DNA of 49,576 nucleotides from CAYJFX01 sp964370315 (GTDB lineage Bacteria > Spirochaetota > Spirochaetia > Treponematales > Treponemataceae): contig CAYJIS010000010.1 of assembly GCA_964370315.1 (NCBI GenBank), positions 1 through 49,576 of the forward strand, given 5' to 3'. Position numbers and translations under genes: made by a program. The notes beneath the pieces are model-generated. The model was not told the DNA's origin. It was given only the letters and a program-made list of their open reading frames with translations, and did not search any database. Shown piece by piece: positions 8,612-17,472 of this stretch (position 1 is its first letter; each line of letters starts with the position of its first letter).

Positions 8612-9689
8612 AATAATTCTGTGTCTCAAACCCACCATTTTTAAGATGTAATTCTTTTTTTGCTAACTTAACATCATTTTCGACCATCATTTTTACTAAC
8701 TCAGGCAATTGTACTTTTGGTTCCCAACCAAGCTCTGCCTTTGCTTTTGAAGGATCTCCAATTAATAGCTCAACTTCTGCAGGCCGGAAATATCGTGGAT
8801 CTATTTTAACAATAACTTTCTGTGTTGACTTATCTATTCCAATTTCATCAACACCAGTACCAGACCATTCAATTTCAATACCAACTTCATTAAAGGCCAT
8901 AGAAATAAAATCGCGTACTGTTGTTGTAATACCTGTAGCCATTACATAATCTTTAGCATTTTGTTGTTGGAGCATAAGCCACATAAGCTCGACATAGTCT
9001 CCTGCAAAACCCCAGTCTCGCTTAGCATCAATATTACCCATATAAAGTGTATCTTGCAAACCTAACTTAATACGTGCAACAGCACGTGTAATTTTTCTTG
9101 TTACAAATGTCTCTCCCCTTATAGGGCTTTCGTGATTAAATAAAATTCCATTACAAGCATATATACCATAACTTTCTCTATAGTTCACTACTATCCAGTA
9201 TGCATAAAGTTTAGCAACTGCATATGGACTACGAGGATAAAATGGTGTAGTTTCTTTTTGAGGTATTTCTTGAACCTCTCCATATAATTCGCTTGTTGAG
9301 GCTTGATAAAAACGCACTTTTTTTTCCATGCCTAAAATACGAATTGCTTCCAACAAGCGTAATGTACCTAATGCATCAGTATCAGCTGTATATTCTGGTA
9401 CTTCAAAGGAAACTTGAACATGACTTTGAGCACCAAGATTATAAATCTCATCTGGTTGCACTTGCTGAATAATACGCACTAAATTAGAAGTATCTGTTAA
9501 ATCGCCATAGTGTAAGATAAAATTTTTATTACTTGTATGAGGATCTTGATATAAGTGATCTACTCGGTCAGTATTAAAACTAGAGGATCTTCTTTTTATA
9601 CCATGTACTTCATATCCTTTTTTGATTAAAAACTCAGATAAATAAGCCCCATCTTGTCCTGTAACTCCAGTAATTAATGCTACTTTCAT
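8604..9689 (-). CDS. gmd: GDP-mannose 4,6-dehydratase
   Basis: NADP-dependent SDR enzyme that makes GDP-4-keto-6-deoxy-D-mannose, the first step from GDP-mannose to GDP-L-fucose. The cofactor motif ITGVTGQDGAYLSEFL opens the protein. STSELYG and SPYAVAK provide the catalytic Thr/Ser-Glu and Tyr-x3-Lys residues. The 361 residues are normal length. AAGGAAA lies upstream of the ATG and a strong promoter lies 32 bases away. Its substrate comes from manC at 4110. With fcl it forms a two-gene operon, opposed to the exporter genes on the other side of the assembly gap. Confidence 0.96.
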   Translation of the reverse strand: MKVALITGVTGQDGAYLSEFLIKKGYEVHGIKRRSSSFNTDRVDHLYQDPHTSNKNFILHYGDLTDTSNLVRIIQQVQPDEIYNLGAQSHVQVSFEVPEYTADTDALGTLRLLEAIRILGMEKKVRFYQASTSELYGEVQEIPQKETTPFYPRSPYAVAKLYAYWIVVNYRESYGIYACNGILFNHESPIRGETFVTRKITRAVARIKLGLQDTLYMGNIDAKRDWGFAGDYVELMWLMLQQQNAKDYVMATGITTTVRDFISMAFNEVGIEIEWSGTGVDEIGIDKSTQKVIVKIDPRYFRPAEVELLIGDPSKAKAELGWEPKVQLPELVKMMVENDVKLAKKELHLKNGGFETQNYYE

Positions 9690-9720
9690 AGTATGTTTCC
9701 TTATAAATTTATATAATTAT

Positions 9721-9748
9721 ATTTTACACAAAAAAAGGTATTTGTCAA
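9721..9748 (-). promoter_or_regulatory. promoter of gmd-fcl
   Basis: Read on the minus strand, a perfect TTGACA (9748-9743) and TAAAAT (9726-9721) are separated by 16 bases. Transcription would start near 9714, leaving about 25 bases before the gmd ATG with its Shine-Dalgarno. It is arranged back to back with the promoter at 9884. Confidence 0.6.
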
Positions 9749-9883
9749 TTAAGTACAACTTAATATCCATTGTTTATAATTACTCCAATTTAAATAAATT
9801 TTACAAATATTGTATACTTTTTTTCTGATAATATGTTATATACAAATTATTTACTACACATAAAAATATAAACTTATTCTCTA

Positions 9884-9911
9884 TTGACAAATTAGATAGG
9901 ATATGTAAACT
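9884..9911 (+). promoter_or_regulatory. possible promoter of the sulfotransferase-GT10 pair
   Basis: A perfect TTGACA at 9884-9889 is followed after 16 bases by TAAACT (9906-9911; 4 of 6 matches). The leader to the ATG at 9942 would be about 24 bases and contains AAGG. A very AT-rich stretch (TATATATATT) just downstream offers other -10 choices. Confidence 0.45.
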
Positions 9912-9941
9912 ATATATATTAAAGAAATAAGGCGAAATAAC

Positions 9942-11255
9942 ATGAATATTATTACATGCTCTGGATATGGCTCAAGTGGCAGTAGTGCTGCAACTAACTT
10001 TATTGAAGAATTTTCTACAGTGCACAGTCTAGATAGCTCATTTGAGTGCCATATTTTACATAGTCCAGATGGAATTCACGATTTAATTACAGCTTTAAAA
10101 GAAGGGCACCAATTAAAAACTGATGTAGCAATTCATAGATTTCTAAATTTTATAGATACAATTAAAAATCAGTATTCTAATATTTTTGGAAATAGTTTTG
10201 AGCTAATAACAAAGGAATATATTGAAAGTTTAATAACGTGTAAATGGAATGGAAAATGGGATTTTGAAGGTAGCTTTATAAAATCAAAAAAAGTTGATAG
10301 TATAAAATTTAATATTGCTCGAAGTTACTATAATAAGCAACAACAAAAGGATTACCCTCTTCATGAAGGAACATATGGATGGAGACCTCGATATTACTCT
10401 TTTGGTGAACAATATATTGCGAACCCATTATTAGAATACGAAACTATAACAAAAAGGTATTTAGAGAAATTATTTTCACATGTAAATTCTAATAACTTTT
10501 TGCTGATTGATCAATTAATACCATCTTTTTCTACAGAAAGCTACCTTGGGTACTTTGATAATATAAAAACAATAATTGTAGACAGAGATCCAAGAGACTT
10601 ATATCTAGCAAACAAATTGTTTTATGGTGATCGGTGGATTCCATCATCAAATATTAATAATTTTATTAAATGGTATTATGATACAAGAATATTGCGCAAG
10701 CAATATAGATCTAAGGATATACTGTTTGTTCAATTTGAAAATCTAGTATATAACTATGAAACAGCTGCAAAATCAATTATTAAATTTGTAGGTCTAGATG
10801 AAAAAGATCACATACAGAAATTTAAACGATTTAATCCCGAAGTAAGTGAAATTAATACGAGGCTATGGGAATCTTATAAACATTGTAATGACGATATAAA
10901 ACAAATAGAAGACAAGTTAGGACAATTTTGCTACACGAAGAAAGATGTAACAAAAACACAATTAAATTTTACTGATTCATTTATACCAATTGAAGATATT
11001 CGAAATAAGGCAGATGAAATATACATAAAGCCACTAGTATTTAAAGATAAGATTAGATATATTTTCAAGCTCATGTTTAATATATTATTTCGAGAAAATA
11101 ATCTTTTTCGCTTACTGAGAAAGTTTAGAAGAACTAAACAAAAAATTTCAATGTTCTTAATTAATGTAATAAAAATTTTGTCTTTTATTTTAATATATCC
11201 ACTAGAAGTGATATATAGAACATTTATATATATTAGGAGCTATTATGATAGTTAA
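9942..11255 (+). CDS. sulfotransferase-like protein
   Basis: 437 residues. The N-terminal loop SGYGSSGSSAA (residues 7-17) resembles the 5'-phosphosulfate loop, and VDRDPRDLYLANK (213-225) the 3'-phosphate motif of PAPS-dependent sulfotransferases; a further typical element is FENLVYNYE. If active it would transfer sulfate from PAPS to a glycan. A hydrophobic segment near residues 405-430 (MFLINVIKILSFILIYPLEV) could tie the C-terminus to the membrane. It overlaps the fucosyltransferase gene by 11 bases, so both probably act on the same structure. No PAPS-synthesis genes are in the window. The P-loop is not the canonical PKSGTTW form, so another P-loop transferase is possible. Confidence 0.62.
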   Translation: MNIITCSGYGSSGSSAATNFIEEFSTVHSLDSSFECHILHSPDGIHDLITALKEGHQLKTDVAIHRFLNFIDTIKNQYSNIFGNSFELITKEYIESLITCKWNGKWDFEGSFIKSKKVDSIKFNIARSYYNKQQQKDYPLHEGTYGWRPRYYSFGEQYIANPLLEYETITKRYLEKLFSHVNSNNFLLIDQLIPSFSTESYLGYFDNIKTIIVDRDPRDLYLANKLFYGDRWIPSSNINNFIKWYYDTRILRKQYRSKDILFVQFENLVYNYETAAKSIIKFVGLDEKDHIQKFKRFNPEVSEINTRLWESYKHCNDDIKQIEDKLGQFCYTKKDVTKTQLNFTDSFIPIEDIRNKADEIYIKPLVFKDKIRYIFKLMFNILFRENNLFRLLRKFRRTKQKISMFLINVIKILSFILIYPLEVIYRTFIYIRSYYDS

Positions 11256-12288
11256 ATTAATTCGTCGAACTCTTAAATATGCACGTAGAATAGTAAAAAA
11301 AAATACAGCAGCACCTTTTATTATGCACCAAACATATGGAAAAATTTATATGCCTCAATATAACCATTCTGCTATAATCGAGTCTACAGCACCTACAATA
11401 TATAACGCAGAGGGAAAACCTATGGATTCATTTTTTCTACGCGATATACATTCTGCGCACTGCCCAGAAAGGGATAACTCAAAGTATTTTCTATGGAATA
11501 GATATAATATCGGATTAGAAACCCATTTTTATTCACATCAAGCAATGTTAGAAACAATGGGAACTCCAAATAATAAGTACGGCCTTTTAGTAGAAGCACC
11601 TGATATTGTTCCCAACGATTATTATATATTTAATAAAAATAAAGGACTTGAAAATGAGTTTTCAGCTATTTTTACGTATGATGATAGAATCTTAAACTCA
11701 CTTACTAATGCAAAGTTTTATCCTAGCTGTGCAACAATTTGGTATGGTAAAAATATAGCTGGCTTGTCATCAGATAAAAATAATGAATCAATCAAAATAC
11801 ATGATAAAACATTTGAACTAAAAACAAAAAATATTTCAATGGTTTGCTCTGATAAGAAGATTACAGAGTTCCATAAAATTCGACATGCGTATGCCGAAGA
11901 AGCTCAAAAACTTGGTGTTGACATTTTTGGAAAATTTAATGGTGGAATTTACTTAAATGATAAATCAGAATCTTTAGAAAAATATCGTTATCAAATTACC
12001 ATAGAAAATGGTATTAGCCCCTACTACTTTACAGAAAAAATTATGGACTGTTTTGCCTCAATGACAATACCCATTTATCTAGGTGCCAGTAAAATTAATG
12101 ATTTTTTTAATGCTGAAGGTATTATTAAAATTGGAAAAGAAAACTATAATAATCTAGATAAAATTTTAGCACAGTGCACAGAAAAAGAATATTTAAATAG
12201 ATTGCCAGCTATAATTGATAATTATAATCGTTCCCTAAAATATCTAAACATGAATGATTATTTATATGAAAACTATTTTATGAACTAA
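11245..12288 (+). CDS. GT10 fucosyltransferase
   Basis: Glycosyltransferase family 10, which moves L-fucose from GDP-fucose, usually in alpha-1,3/4 linkage. The GT10 signature is clear at residues 247-281: YRYQITIEN, then YYFTEKIMDCF, then IPIYLG. The ENG, TEK and PIYLG elements contact the nucleotide sugar in this family. The 347 residues include a basic N-terminus (KLIRRTLKYARRIVKK), suitable for peripheral membrane binding. AGGAG is well placed before the ATG. The gmd-fcl genes next door make the donor, a consistent context. The acceptor cannot be told from sequence; Helicobacter GT10 enzymes build Lewis-type antigens, so mimicry is possible but unproven. Confidence 0.88.
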   Translation: MIVKLIRRTLKYARRIVKKNTAAPFIMHQTYGKIYMPQYNHSAIIESTAPTIYNAEGKPMDSFFLRDIHSAHCPERDNSKYFLWNRYNIGLETHFYSHQAMLETMGTPNNKYGLLVEAPDIVPNDYYIFNKNKGLENEFSAIFTYDDRILNSLTNAKFYPSCATIWYGKNIAGLSSDKNNESIKIHDKTFELKTKNISMVCSDKKITEFHKIRHAYAEEAQKLGVDIFGKFNGGIYLNDKSESLEKYRYQITIENGISPYYFTEKIMDCFASMTIPIYLGASKINDFFNAEGIIKIGKENYNNLDKILAQCTEKEYLNRLPAIIDNYNRSLKYLNMNDYLYENYFMN

Positions 12289-12387
12289 AGAAAGATCAAA
12301 TTATTTTAGTGGTATTCAATTTAAGAAGTCATGTATGTAGAAAAAATGAACTGTTTTTTAATTGAATAACAAAGACTCTTTTTAAAA

Positions 12388-13299
12388 TTAATTCAAATTA
12401 CAATTGCTTATTATCCTGCTTATCCCTTCTTCAAAATAAACCTGTGGGACATACTTTGTAGCTATTTTAACCTTTGAAATATCTGGTATTAAGTTCACTA
12501 CTCCCGCAGAATGGTACGGCACAGCTCCAAAGTTAAGTGCGCTCGTTGATCTTGTCAAATTATGCATTATTTTAATAAACTCTTTAAGTGGCCTTGTTTC
12601 ATCATTTGCAATGTTATACACACCACTATCAGCTGATAAATATAATAAGTTCTGTAACATGTGCACCACATCATCAATATGAATAAAATTCCATAACTGC
12701 TCGCACAGTGTAAAATCAGCAGTTTGATTTACCATAAATTTTTTAATTGTTGGAAGAATCATTGAACTTTCATCATCTTCGCCATATACACTAAAAAATC
12801 TTGGTTCAATAAAACGTAGATTTGATTCTTTGCAAATTTTTGAAGCTTCATAATAATACTTTAACTTGTATCTTCCATAAGCAGTTACTGGATTTTCTAA
12901 AGAGGTTTCTGTTATTATATCGCTATGATTACCATACTCCGCTTGGGAGCCTGCACTCATTACAACAGAGCAACCTAAACGTATTACAGCTTTTAAAGTA
13001 TCAATTGCTATTTTATAATTTTTCTCTTGGAGAGTGTTATCATCTCTACTTGGCCCTCTAGTTCCGTCCCATGCAAGTCCTACAAAATAGTCACATGGTT
13101 CTTGTACTATGAGATCAAGCGTACTATGATCTTCTAGATCAAGTTCAATTATTTCTATTTTTTTTGATTTAGGCAGTAAGTGCAATTTTGTTGAGTTTTT
13201 TCTTACAACAGCATATATTTTTGTATCTTCACGTATAAGCTTATGTAGGAGATGCCTTCCTATAAATGATGTTGCTCCTGTTATTATTATAGTTTTGAT
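12388..13299 (-). CDS. NAD(P)-dependent SDR sugar reductase/epimerase with apparent ATC start
   Basis: Extended SDR fold. Upstream of the first conventional start (TTG at 13185) the frame stays open and encodes the Rossmann strand TIIITGATSFIG, which the enzyme needs. The only plausible initiation point is ATC at 13299-13297, seven bases after AAGGAAG (13313-13307); no ATG, GTG or TTG lies between there and the in-frame stop upstream. From ATC the protein has 303 residues, with SAGSQAEYG and a Tyr-x3-Lys pair in YGRYK. It starts 16 bases after rfbH. As last gene of the CDP-sugar operon it probably reduces a keto group or epimerises the sugar, like RfbJ or YerF. A sequencing error or a mutated ATG is the alternative to a true AUC start. 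Confidence 0.75.
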   Translation of the reverse strand: MKTIIITGATSFIGRHLLHKLIREDTKIYAVVRKNSTKLHLLPKSKKIEIIELDLEDHSTLDLIVQEPCDYFVGLAWDGTRGPSRDDNTLQEKNYKIAIDTLKAVIRLGCSVVMSAGSQAEYGNHSDIITETSLENPVTAYGRYKLKYYYEASKICKESNLRFIEPRFFSVYGEDDESSMILPTIKKFMVNQTADFTLCEQLWNFIHIDDVVHMLQNLLYLSADSGVYNIANDETRPLKEFIKIMHNLTRSTSALNFGAVPYHSAGVVNLIPDISKVKIATKYVPQVYFEEGISRIISNCNLN

Positions 13300-13315
13300 A
13301 ACTTGACTTCCTTAA

Positions 13316-14659
13316 TTATGCATTTACCGCTTCAGTAACTACTTTAGCCATATAATCTATCATACCATCTGTCATACCAGGGTATACACCAATCCAGAAT
13401 GTTTGATTCATAACTCTGTCGGTTACTGCTAAATCTCCAATTACTCTATAACCTTCACCAGTTTTACGCATTTCGTCAAAACACGGATGTTTAATTAAGT
13501 TACCGCTAAATAAAAGGCGTGTTTGTACATTATTTGATTCAATATAGCGCACCACTTTTTCACGGCTTAAACCGGTCTCTTCTTTTAATGTAATTAAAAA
13601 GCCAAACCATGATGGATTAGAATTTTCTGCTGGTTCTGGAAGAATAATTTTATCGGTAACTGATGATAATGCGTTATATAATCTGTTCCAATTGTGTCTT
13701 CTTCTTTCAACAAATGAAGGAAACTTTACCAATTGTTCACAACCAATAGCAGCCTGCATATCAGTAACTTTTAGGTTATACCCAAAGTGACTATACACAT
13801 ACTTATGGTCGTATCCTTTTGGTAATTCACCATATTGCCCATCAAAACGGCGGTTACAAATATTATCTTTACCTGATGGACAAACACAGTCTCTCCCCCA
13901 ATCTCTAAAACTATTAATAAGTTTGTGTAATTGCGGGTCATTTGTGTAAACAGCACCACCTTCACCCATTGTCATGTGATGCGGCGGGTAAAAACTACTG
14001 GTTCCTATGTGGCCAATTGTTCCTGTAAATTTAGTTTGTCCATCAATAGTATATTCAGAGCCTAAGGCATCACAGTTATCCTCAACAAGCCAAAGATTAT
14101 TTTTATCACAAAACTCTTTTATGGACTTTAAGTCAAACGGATTTCCCAAAGTATGAGCAATCATAACAGCCTTTGTTTTGTTCGTTAATGCTTTATCTAG
14201 CTGCGTAACATCAATGTTATACTGAGGAATTGTTACATCCACAAAAACGGGGATTGCCCCATACTGAATAATGGGTGTTACAGTAGTAGGAAAGCCACAA
14301 GCAACAGTAATTACCTCGTCACCCCTCTTTATTTGTTTTTCACCTAATAAAGGAGAAGTTAATGCCATAAAGGCAATAAGGTTTGCAGAAGATCCACTAT
14401 TTACAAGGCTTGCATATTTTACGCCAAGCCATTTTGCAAATTTTGTCTCAAACTCGTCTGCATATCGCCCAGTTGTGAGCCAAAAATCCAAAGAAGAATC
14501 TACTAATGCACACATTTCTTTTTCATCAAATACACGTGCAGCATAGGTGATTCTATCTCCTTCTTTAAATATTGTATCATTTTTTTTATAATCATTGTAG
14601 TATTTTTTTACTAAATCTAAAATCTCTTTTCGTGCTTTTTTTTCATTTTTTTGATTCAT
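13316..14659 (-). CDS. rfbH: CDP-4-dehydro-6-deoxyglucose 3-dehydrase (E1)
   Basis: PMP- and [2Fe-2S]-dependent enzyme that removes the C3 hydroxyl of CDP-4-keto-6-deoxyglucose, the key step to 3,6-dideoxyhexoses. It has the DegT/DnrJ aminotransferase fold, but the PLP lysine is replaced by histidine (H227, in SFYPPHHMTMGEGGA), which marks dehydrases. Four cysteines, C196, C258, C260 and C268, follow the E1 iron-sulfur pattern (C, about 60 residues, C-x-C-x7-C). The 447 residues are typical. It lies 28 bases after tktC. The matching ferredoxin-type reductase (RfbI/E3) is not in this window, so reducing power must come from a gene elsewhere. Confidence 0.93.
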   Translation of the reverse strand: MNQKNEKKARKEILDLVKKYYNDYKKNDTIFKEGDRITYAARVFDEKEMCALVDSSLDFWLTTGRYADEFETKFAKWLGVKYASLVNSGSSANLIAFMALTSPLLGEKQIKRGDEVITVACGFPTTVTPIIQYGAIPVFVDVTIPQYNIDVTQLDKALTNKTKAVMIAHTLGNPFDLKSIKEFCDKNNLWLVEDNCDALGSEYTIDGQTKFTGTIGHIGTSSFYPPHHMTMGEGGAVYTNDPQLHKLINSFRDWGRDCVCPSGKDNICNRRFDGQYGELPKGYDHKYVYSHFGYNLKVTDMQAAIGCEQLVKFPSFVERRRHNWNRLYNALSSVTDKIILPEPAENSNPSWFGFLITLKEETGLSREKVVRYIESNNVQTRLLFSGNLIKHPCFDEMRKTGEGYRVIGDLAVTDRVMNQTFWIGVYPGMTDGMIDYMAKVVTEAVNA

Positions 14660-14687
14660 TAATTTTTTTCCTTAAAAATTTTGTTTA

Positions 14688-15599
14688 TTATTTATGTACG
14701 TTTATCAAACATTCTTCAACTTGTTGTGGTAATAGTATATTTTGTTGTCTTAAATAATCTTGAGTGCCATAGTTTTTTGAATAAGAAGAAGTCGCACAAA
14801 AATGCATAAATCGCTTTATTCTAATACCCTTAACAACACAAAAATACAAGAATTGTTCTGCAAAGCCACCTTCTTTTATATGGTCTTCTACAATACACAG
14901 GTTATGTGAATTTTCAATATCAGAAATCAAATCTAAAGGTATTTCATTTTCAATAATAGGTAACTTTGCACAACACCAAAGAGTTGGTCTTTTTTCAATA
15001 GGTAGGTTTACAAAGTAATCATAATAAGCTCCAGTGATACTACCCATTGTTATAATAATATCACTGTTTCCATTTAAAATTTTCCGATATGGGAGATATT
15101 CTGCAAATTCATTAGAATTAGACTCATGACGAGCAAGTCTAATATATATAGGAGAAGGTTCATTGAATTGCCACTTAATGATTGATATTAAATCAGTATT
15201 AAAACATGGTACATATACAGTCATATTTGGCAGCGTACTCGTAATTGCACAATCTTCAAGAGCATGATGTGTTGATCCTGCTGTACCATAGCCGAAACCT
15301 GCTCCGCTTCCGACTAAGCAAACAGGTAAATTATGAAAACAAATATCATTACGAACTTGCTCAAAAGCCCTCGCATAAATAAAAGGAGAAATGCTATAAA
15401 CAAATGGAAGAAAACCTTCACTTGCTAATGCAGCTGAAACACCTACCATATTTTGCTCAGCAATCCCTGCATTACAAAATTTATTCCCAAGACTATTGCC
15501 AAGCGGTTCTAAAATCCCGTACCCTAAATCACCAGTTAACAAAAACAATCTTTCATCTGTAGCATACGATTTTAGAACATTAATAAACTTATCACGCAT
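14688..15599 (-). CDS. transketolase-like enzyme, C-terminal subunit
   Basis: 303 residues covering the pyrimidine-binding and C-terminal domains of a ThDP-dependent transketolase. The cofactor-activating glutamate is E48 in NAGIAEQNM, and GTAGSTHHALED is the substrate-side loop. It overlaps the N-terminal subunit gene by eight bases. Split transketolases occur in several pathways, but here the pair sits between rfbG and rfbH, so I infer a role in modifying the CDP-sugar, perhaps two-carbon transfer to a 4-keto group, instead of the pentose phosphate pathway. That role is inference; a metabolic transketolase captured in the operon cannot be excluded. Confidence 0.85.
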   Translation of the reverse strand: MRDKFINVLKSYATDERLFLLTGDLGYGILEPLGNSLGNKFCNAGIAEQNMVGVSAALASEGFLPFVYSISPFIYARAFEQVRNDICFHNLPVCLVGSGAGFGYGTAGSTHHALEDCAITSTLPNMTVYVPCFNTDLISIIKWQFNEPSPIYIRLARHESNSNEFAEYLPYRKILNGNSDIIITMGSITGAYYDYFVNLPIEKRPTLWCCAKLPIIENEIPLDLISDIENSHNLCIVEDHIKEGGFAEQFLYFCVVKGIRIKRFMHFCATSSYSKNYGTQDYLRQQNILLPQQVEECLINVHK

Positions 15600-16395
15600 T
15601 AATATTCTCCTTTTCTAAGGAAGTGTAAATTTCTTTAGTTAGCGTCTTATAATGTGATTCTAAAGTGTTTTCAAATTGTGTAATACCCTTTCCTTTAATT
15701 GTATTCAGAAAAATAACTGTTGGAACAGTGGAAGATTGTATATCTTCATTAAGACATTCCAATAGCTCAGATATATTATGTCCATCACAACTTATACAGT
15801 TCGCACCAAAAGACTTTACTCTCAATAACATTTGCTGTGTATCGATTCCTGTAGTATTTAAACAAGAATCATACCCTTGCCATTCATTGCAATCTATTAG
15901 AATTGTCATATTCGAAAGCTTATTATTGATTGAAAATATCAATGCTTCCCAACAAGAACCTTCTTGCCACTCCCCATCACCACATATACAAAACACTCTT
16001 CCTTTTTCACCTTTAATTTTCTTTGCAAGAGCAACACCAGCAGCTAAAGGAAGCCCGTGCCCTAAACTTCCTGTTGAAAATGGAATAAAAGGTGTTAACT
16101 GTACCGGTGGATGCCCCCCCAAAGAACTATTATCTTTATAAATCTTTAAGTATTCTTCCTTACTAATATATCCTGTGGCATTTAAAACAGAGTACAGAGC
16201 TAAAGCATTGTGTCCTTTCGAAAAAATAAGCTTATCAGACTTTGTGTCCATTACCGAACAGATTAATACCGACAAAGTAGTTAATATTGAAAGCCCCCCT
16301 CCAATATGTCCAGAGCCAGTATCATAATACAACTTGAGTGTTTGTTTAAAAATATTTTCATATTTATTCAGAAGCATTTCTTTACAATTAGTCAT
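15592..16395 (-). CDS. transketolase-like enzyme, N-terminal subunit
   Basis: ThDP-binding half of the split transketolase. From the chosen ATG (267 residues) the diphosphate/Mg motif GDG (139-141) to N170 is intact, and the transketolase histidines appear as GSGH (H30), SKGH (H62), GGHPP (H95) and GHGL (H113). An in-frame TTG at 16410 overlaps the rfbG stop, but GAGGA at 16408-16404 sits seven to eight bases from the ATG at 16395, so I prefer that ATG. Two guanine runs on the coding strand, G7 (16120-16114) and G6 (16299-16294), stand out in this AT-rich DNA; slippage in either would truncate the protein. It is translationally coupled to tktC downstream. Confidence 0.85.
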   Translation of the reverse strand: MTNCKEMLLNKYENIFKQTLKLYYDTGSGHIGGGLSILTTLSVLICSVMDTKSDKLIFSKGHNALALYSVLNATGYISKEEYLKIYKDNSSLGGHPPVQLTPFIPFSTGSLGHGLPLAAGVALAKKIKGEKGRVFCICGDGEWQEGSCWEALIFSINNKLSNMTILIDCNEWQGYDSCLNTTGIDTQQMLLRVKSFGANCISCDGHNISELLECLNEDIQSSTVPTVIFLNTIKGKGITQFENTLESHYKTLTKEIYTSLEKENINA

Positions 16396-16406
16396 TTGTT
16401 TAGTCC

Positions 16407-17471
16407 TCAATAAAGCAAATTGATATATGCATCTATTTGTTTATTCATTTCATCGGTTACATCGCCCTTTGCTAAGCATATCTTACTCCACTCGACTGTC
16501 TTTCTTACTGCCTCTTGAATGTTCCACACAGGTTTCCATCCAAATGTTGTTTTTAATTTAGTACAATCAAGCTTTAAAAAATTTGCTTCGTGTGGGGCAT
16601 TTTCTTGCTTTATAGCGTGCCAAGATATATTTTTCCAGGTTTGGCAGAATATTTCAACTAAGTTTCCTGTTGTTACACAGTCTCTGTCATCTGGTCCTAC
16701 ATTATAGTATCCAGCATAAGAGGTGTCGTTGTATTGTTTTTGAACAATCATAAGGTAGGCAAATAAGGGCTCTAATACATGCTGATACGGACGTGTTGAA
16801 TGGGGATTACGTATTTCTATGTTGTTTCCCTTAGAAGCAGCATGCACGCAGTCTGGTATTATTCTATCTTTAGAAAAATCTCCGCCGCCTATTACATTAC
16901 CCGCTCTTGCAGTAGAAACAGCTATGTTCATGTTGTTAAAAAATGAATTTATATAACTATGAGTAATAAGTTCACTACAAGATTTGCTGTTTGAATAAGG
17001 ATCAAAGCCATCAAGCATTTCATCTTCACGGTAGCCCCATACCCACTCACGGTTTAAGTACACCTTATCTGTTGTAACATTTAAAACTGACTTTGGGGGA
17101 TTATTCATTGTACGAATAATCTCTAAAAGGTTAGCTGTTCCCATTACATTTGTCTGGTAGGTTTGCAGAGGGTTTTTATAACTTTCTAAAACAAGTGGTT
17201 GAGCTGCCAAATGTAGTACTATATCTGGTTTGGCTTCAATTATAGCAGCTTGTAATGTAGTAAAATCACAAATATCTGCAATTATTGATTTTGAAACTCT
17301 GTTTTCAATGTCTGCTAAAGTAAATAAGTTTGGGTCTGTATTTGGTGCTAAAGAATAGCCCGTTACAATTGCACCTGCTTCTATCAAGATATGAGAAAGC
17401 CAAGCACCTTTAAAACCTGTGTGTCCAGTTAAAAATACTCTTTTACTCTTAAAAAATTGTAAATCAACCAT
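16407..17471 (-). CDS. rfbG: CDP-glucose 4,6-dehydratase
   Basis: NAD-dependent SDR enzyme converting CDP-glucose to CDP-4-keto-6-deoxyglucose. VFLTGHTGFKGAWLS is the family cofactor motif and DPYSNSK holds the Tyr-x3-Lys pair. I place the start at the ATG at 17471 (MVDLQFFKSKRVFLTGH, 354 residues), one base after the rfbF stop. A longer frame running upstream reads through rfbF in another frame and would add 45 residues unlike the family. Second gene of the rfbF operon; its product is the substrate of RfbH. A five-G run near 17094 is not remarkable. Confidence 0.93.
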   Translation of the reverse strand: MVDLQFFKSKRVFLTGHTGFKGAWLSHILIEAGAIVTGYSLAPNTDPNLFTLADIENRVSKSIIADICDFTTLQAAIIEAKPDIVLHLAAQPLVLESYKNPLQTYQTNVMGTANLLEIIRTMNNPPKSVLNVTTDKVYLNREWVWGYREDEMLDGFDPYSNSKSCSELITHSYINSFFNNMNIAVSTARAGNVIGGGDFSKDRIIPDCVHAASKGNNIEIRNPHSTRPYQHVLEPLFAYLMIVQKQYNDTSYAGYYNVGPDDRDCVTTGNLVEIFCQTWKNISWHAIKQENAPHEANFLKLDCTKLKTTFGWKPVWNIQEAVRKTVEWSKICLAKGDVTDEMNKQIDAYINLLY

Positions 17472-17472
17472 A

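Noticed and set aside
12313..12368. Inverted repeat TATTCAATT (12313-12321) and AATTGAATA (12360-12368) between two convergent genes
   Set aside because: The loop is 38 bases long, the arms are all AT-rich, and there is no T run next to the right arm, so it does not qualify as a terminator.
12822..13061. Open frame on the + strand inside the SDR gene
   Set aside because: It lies opposite a conserved SDR coding region, has low-complexity Leu-rich composition, and has no promoter or good Shine-Dalgarno.
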